This document shows, one piece after another, positions 59,811 through 64,000 of a stretch of 64,000 nt of DNA. Both the position numbers and the translations under genes were made by a program. Numbering within the stretch: position 1 is the stretch's first letter; every line of letters begins with the position of its first letter. Below the pieces are notes generated by a model. It had not been told where the DNA came from. It did no database searches and saw only the letters and a list, made by a program, of their open reading frames with translations. The stretch is from Psilocybe azurescens (lineage: Eukaryota > Basidiomycota > Agaricomycetes > Agaricales > Agrocybaceae): assembly GCA_023853785.1 (NCBI GenBank), contig JAJIRX010000811.1, positions 124,001-188,000 of the forward strand, read 5' to 3'.

Positions 59811-61247
59811 TTAGTCCGAATACTCAAATTGTGTCGCGGAATAGACCGAGTTCTTTCCACGAAGCCGTATCCAACGGGAGTTTCCGGTAGAGTCGTGGTA
59901 GAGAGAAACCTCGCCAAGAGCTTCGCAGGACGATTTTCGCAATACCACGCCAGTTATGGTGACACCCTATCTTACCCGTCAACTTTGCATTCACCGGTCA
60001 AGACATATCCACTTTTTACTCACAGCTATCTGAGTCAAAGAAGCACTTAGAACAAGCTTTAAAGAAGGCAGTCCGTCAGTGCTTGCAATAAACGACGGAG
60101 AAATATTTGGCCGGGATTGCTCACAGTATGGAAGACAAGGTATAGGAATATAGAGAGGCTGTAGAAGGCGCCAGAGTCAAGGCTTTTTGCATAAAAACAA
60201 ATTTTATATTAGTCAAAACACTTGTTTTCCACCTCAACACGACTCACATGAGCGAAATAACATAATCACAAATGATCGAGAGGTCCATTTTAAAGAGCCC
60301 CTTCATCTTTCTCGAGGTCCAGCAGATTCTGGTGGCTGAGTTTACGGGGTTAACTGATGATTTGACGATAGGCTATGGAACATACCCATTAGCAGTGTTA
60401 TAGACAAATTTGCGGCTGCAGAGGTGATAAAACTGGCGGCTAGGAGTTTATCTCCGAGTTGAGTGGCAGTCAGCGATACAAAGCTTATCACTGTAAAGTT
60501 CCTGTCAGTTACCCAATATCACTGAGTAGGAGTAGGCGCACCTGTCCCGCAAGCTACCATAGCAATTGGGGCAACAACTATGCGTTTATTCTGCCAAACC
60601 TCATAGCATCGATTAATCTAGGGAATGTAAGATTTCACTTCACAGACTCAATCTGAGCACTGACCAAGAGACTGCTAGCGATTGCACTGCAAGGGAGGCA
60701 GGATGAAGTAAGAAACATCACATATGTTCAAACAATGCTTACTTTGCGACGACATAAAACCCAAATTTTATCTCAAGTATTCGATTCCAAGTCTCATGTA
60801 TATTCGCAGTAGCTGAGGTACTGACTCTCGGTTGTTTCAGAACAAAGTGAAAGAAGAAATAGCCGGTAACGAGGATATCAGCCGTGGCCAGCACGAACAG
60901 CAAGCTTGAGGCGATCAGAATCGTTTTTGTATGGTTTTCTGCTTCACCAGCGTATAGAAGCAGCAAGCAAAGAGAACAACATAGACACCTAGAAAGATGA
61001 TCAGTAATTGTCACTGCAGACTTCTTGTACCAGAGCTGACCATAGAGAAAGGTTTCAAGCTACATTCGGGATTCAGCAAAGAAGGCGGATGGATACGTGA
61101 GACAACTTCACGCACCATAATCGCTGGATATTTTGATTTGGAGGACCATGGCTCTTTCAAGAACGGTATTAGCGGTCGATGAATAGGAACCACCGTCCGA
61201 GTCTCTCCTCCAAGGCTCTCGAGCTCATCGAGTAAACTTCGCGTCAT
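59811..61247 (-). CDS. Tandem multi-TM protein B (one apparent frameshift)
   Basis: Second member of the array. Exons (minus): 61247-61116, 61059-61041 (19), 60988-60743, 60686-60665 (22), 60617-60542, 60490-60386, 60335-60248 (88), 60182-60125 (58), 60056-60024 (33), 59966-59811, about 311 residues. The landmarks parallel gene A: LETFLYGVYVVLFACCFY, TILIASSLLFVLATADILV, AIASSLL then CYEVWQNKR, RICWTSRKMKGLF, LDSGAFYSLSIFLYLVF, LTQIAGVTITGVVLRKSS. The frame slips at a five-A run at the same position as in gene A (plus 60924-60928, written as T). The C-terminal exon is shorter and no longer resembles that of A or C after the last membrane segment. The ATG at 61247 is the first in the exon-1 frame. 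Function unknown. Confidence 0.82.
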
Positions 61248-62585
61248 TAGCGTGGCTCCAGGTATCTTGGGAGGCTTCGTTGGGGCTGGGTGAAGGAGGG
61301 GCTCGCCACTCAACCGCCAAGCAATTAACAGCCACAGTCGAGTGAATAACTGCTGCGCGTTCGATATACATAGACCAAGCTCGACGTGAAAGCTCCTCGA
61401 GCTCGAGAAAAAGAGAATTCATTCTGACGGCAAAAGATATAATTAGTTCGAGTATGGGAAGCCGTGGTCGGTTTGGGGGTAAACAGGCAACCTGCCAATG
61501 TCGAAGATAAGACTTTCAGAAAAACATTTCCACGCCGGATGTTGTTCTGAGCAAGCCGTGGGGCCGGTTAGGGGATGATGTAGAAGATGTCATTGATTAG
61601 GCTAGACTGGCCAGGAAAGCGATGTCGGCTTCTTCATAACCGATCACAAAGCTTTTCAATTGGTGAGTTCACGCCTGTGCCCGAGGAAGTGAATCAAGAA
61701 TTGTAAATCTAGAGACTTGTTTATTAAGTAGAATCGATACTGGATCTAATACCTATCACACCCAACGATGAAGGGTAGACCTACAGAAATCTACAGACTA
61801 TGTATCCAAGTCGGTTATGAGTTACCAACGTTAATGCATGTGCGGACCATGTGGCATTGAAACACTCACCTCGAAGTAAAAAAAATTGAAATAGGCGAAT
61901 AGACACGTTTAAGAGGTACATAACTTGAGAAAATACTTTTGATCCACGTTTTTGTTGCATTATGTGAAGCTGTAACGTAAACTAATGTGGCGTCGACCCA
62001 ATTTCTGCAAAGTGAAGGTTTTTAAGGCGTTCAGGGAGACTCACAAATCATCCTGGGGGAATCCGCAACATTTACAACAATCATATAGACATGGTGGTCG
62101 ACCGTTGGTAATCGATATATGTGACGCTTAACCCCAACATCCGACCTGGTCCCGACGATATGTTATGTTAGCCTCCGAGTCACTGCAGAATTCTTTAAAA
62201 AAGAAGTGCACCGCGTCTTTCAACATCTGCACCGTCACAGCAGTGGATGTCGCAATGTAGCTCGGGGCCTAGGTCAAATGAATTGGCCAGAATCCTTGAT
62301 ACTTCCGGAAGCACTGTTTGAATGGTTCTGCCCTGGCAGAGAATACAGAGACATCGCAGGTTCATGTCATGATTGTCTCTATTCGGTACAACCACAACCA
62401 TGTGGTGGAGCATTTTCAGACGGAGTAGTCGGCCAATGTGGCATGCAGCAAATAGTGCAGGATCGACGGACGCCGCGATTGTGTTGCAATAAATTAGTCT
62501 TCGTGTTCATTACATGGCGTTACGGTCATGGGCGCTTTACGGCTGTCAAAGCCGAAAAGCGAGAATAAACTGACTTGCATACACG
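61248..62585. other. Intergenic region between tandem genes B and C
   Basis: A 120-codon plus frame (62206-62568) and a 72-codon minus frame (62195-62413) show no family motif. Nothing is supported as a gene. Confidence 0.4.
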
Positions 62586-64000
62586 TCAGACAGTCACATT
62601 AAGCTCCTGAGGCAATGGTGCACCCCCTCCGCGAGGTGACTGGGGTGCTGTGTTCGGTGCCCCAGTGCCAATTGTGCTGAAAATGGAGTCAAGAACTGGT
62701 GTACTGGAACCTCCAGCAGGTGCGCGTTGCAGTACAGTTGGTCCGTTCAGAGAAGCTCTGCCGAGGTTAATTCTGATGATGATCAAAGTAGGAACCATTC
62801 CCTGCGTCATGCCGTTAGCACCTCACAGATTCCAGAACACTGAAATAACATACGACGATCTGGTTCAAGCCCGCATGCAGGAATGTCTGTGAATAGACCA
62901 GGATCAAGAAATGGCCATTGATGAGTCCGAAGTTCTGTGTGAAGGAAAAGAGACATACCGAATGAATTAATAAATGTAGCAGCAGATACGTAGAATAGAC
63001 GGAGCCTGAATCTATGCTAAGCGCTGACAGATCAGCAAACTAAATGACCAAATTGATAAATGCAACTGACACTTGTGCACAGACACAATAATATCTCCGT
63101 GCGATGTCTGGTCCAAGAATAGCTCTCGAGTGCCTACCAGACCAGAATAGTCTACCTCCTGAGGGCGGTGCTCGTCAGCATTCAAGTACGATGACTTTGC
63201 AGTGTACATACGGTACCTATAAGTAATGTGAGACAGGCGTTGAGACCAAACGTCATCCACATAGAAACTGGGAGGAGTCTGCGAAGGCGGTCTGAAGACG
63301 AATTCGAAAAGAGATAACCCAATACTAAGGCGTAATTAGGAGATTGCCATCGCTCCATAACAACATCGCGAACGTACTTGAAGAGCACAGAAGGATTATA
63401 ATCGGGGGAACGATAAAGCGCTTTTCGCGGTACCAAACTATGTAGAAGCGATATATCTGCGCCGCGAATTGATGCGCTGACCATTAGCGTGGTTCTAGGT
63501 TGGTAATTAAGCTAAAAGTACGTACTAGTATAGCGTCCGCAAATACGCTAAGGAAGTAAGTACATCAACATCAATTTTTCGTTAACAGTTAGTGGTTCGT
63601 CAAGATGAATGGAAACGGGACATACTTGTTGGTGAAGAAGAACAGCATCCTTGGATAGCGACTTGGTATAACCAAGTTGTTGAGGGTGTATCGGAAAAGA
63701 TAATACATCGAGAGCGCCATGTCAGCTGAAGAAATGCCAAACATGATTAGGACAGCTGCAATGAAAGGCCATCTCGACGAGAGTCTTCTATTCATCCAGA
63801 TTAGGTGTATGCAGAAAGTAAATATCGATAGATAAAGGCCTGGAAGAAGCGGTTATGAGTTGGATAGTGTAAAGAAAGTCGTCTATTAGGCCTCTACCGT
63901 ATAAGAAAAGTTGAAACTGAGAGACTCATTCAGCTCATCATGATGAAAACCGACAACGTCTGTGGAACTCACCAAGCTTGCACCAACATGTAGAGCTATC
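62586..64000 (-). CDS. Tandem multi-TM protein C (5'-truncated by the window)
   Basis: Third member of the array, frame intact. Exons (minus): 64000-63973 (partial), 63916-63898 (19), 63839-63626, 63547-63526 (22), 63456-63378 (79), 63324-63217, 63158-63071 (88), 63016-62959 (58), 62886-62854 (33), 62801-62586. Landmarks: FQLFLYGLYLSIFTFCIHLIW, FIAAVLIMFGISSADMAL, NVFADAIL then FYIVWYREKRF, VSMWMTFGLNACLTLLIG, RLFWSGRHSRAILG, DSGSVYSTYLLLHLL, NQIVGMVPTLIIIRINLGR, and a Gly/Pro/Ser-rich tail of about 55 residues. Unlike A and B it has no A-run or frame break in exon 3. The N-terminal exon lies beyond the window edge. Confidence 0.85.

Noticed and set aside
62886..62959. A possible frameshift or a 24-nt intron in tandem gene C near 62909
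   Set aside because: A 72-nt intron (62887-62958) with exons of 58 and 33 nt, exactly as in genes A and B, removes the conflict.
1..64000. CRISPR arrays, insertion sequences, intact retrotransposons or viral genes
   Set aside because: No direct-repeat/spacer pattern, transposase, reverse transcriptase, integrase or capsid motif was recognised on either strand.

Overview
The window is nuclear DNA of a filamentous basidiomycete, most likely an Agaricomycete. Nearly every gene is cut by short (about 48-75 nt) GT-AG introns, intergenic spaces are small, and the content is typical of mushroom-forming fungi: secreted GH12 and GH92 hydrolases, a bicupin oxalate decarboxylase, a ferric reductase, an F-box protein and an expanded family of membrane proteins. 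The only RNA gene recognised is an intron-containing tRNA-Cys(GCA). No CRISPR, operon, phage or intact transposon was seen. All splice structures were inferred by eye from splice consensus, reading phase and family conservation.

Layout. 0-6.5 kb: 3' end of a 5-oxoprolinase, a WASP/Las17 actin-nucleation factor and a six-exon multi-TM protein. 6.5-9.7 kb: gene-poor, with a foldback repeat. 9.8-13.1 kb: a GST-like protein, a GH12 endoglucanase and a small hydrophilic protein. 13.8-19.1 kb: a 16-exon GH92 alpha-mannosidase-type enzyme and a calmodulin-like protein. 20.6-31.6 kb: a hydrophilic protein, a medium-chain reductase, a LanC-like protein with a GC-AG intron, an oxalate decarboxylase, an Asn/Ser/Tyr/Gly repeat protein, a small unknown gene and 3-hydroxyanthranilate dioxygenase. 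32-41.8 kb: an unknown regulator-like protein, an F-box protein, the Rad17/Rad24 clamp loader and the SUMO E1 subunit Uba2. 42.5-50.5 kb: tRNA-Cys, a ferric reductase, mitochondrial ribosomal protein uS4m and a small serine-palmitoyltransferase-subunit-like protein. 51.8-56 kb: a decayed copy of the medium-chain reductase and a long Pro/Ser-rich protein with a C-terminal membrane domain. 57.4-64 kb: three head-to-tail paralogous multi-TM genes sharing one ten-exon plan; the last runs off the window.

The genes do not form one pathway. Housekeeping functions (SUMO activation, checkpoint clamp loading, mitochondrial translation, NAD synthesis, glutathione turnover, actin assembly) are interspersed with secreted or surface functions suited to a plant-litter or root-associated life style (GH12, GH92, oxalate decarboxylase, ferric reductase). 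The hydrophilic and repeat-protein genes have CRE-like promoter elements, suggesting stress regulation. A recurrent oddity is that eight otherwise well-conserved genes need a single-base correction to stay in frame, mostly in a homopolymer run; this looks like consensus sequencing error more than gene death. Two tandem paralogs share the same such site, which deserves a direct check.
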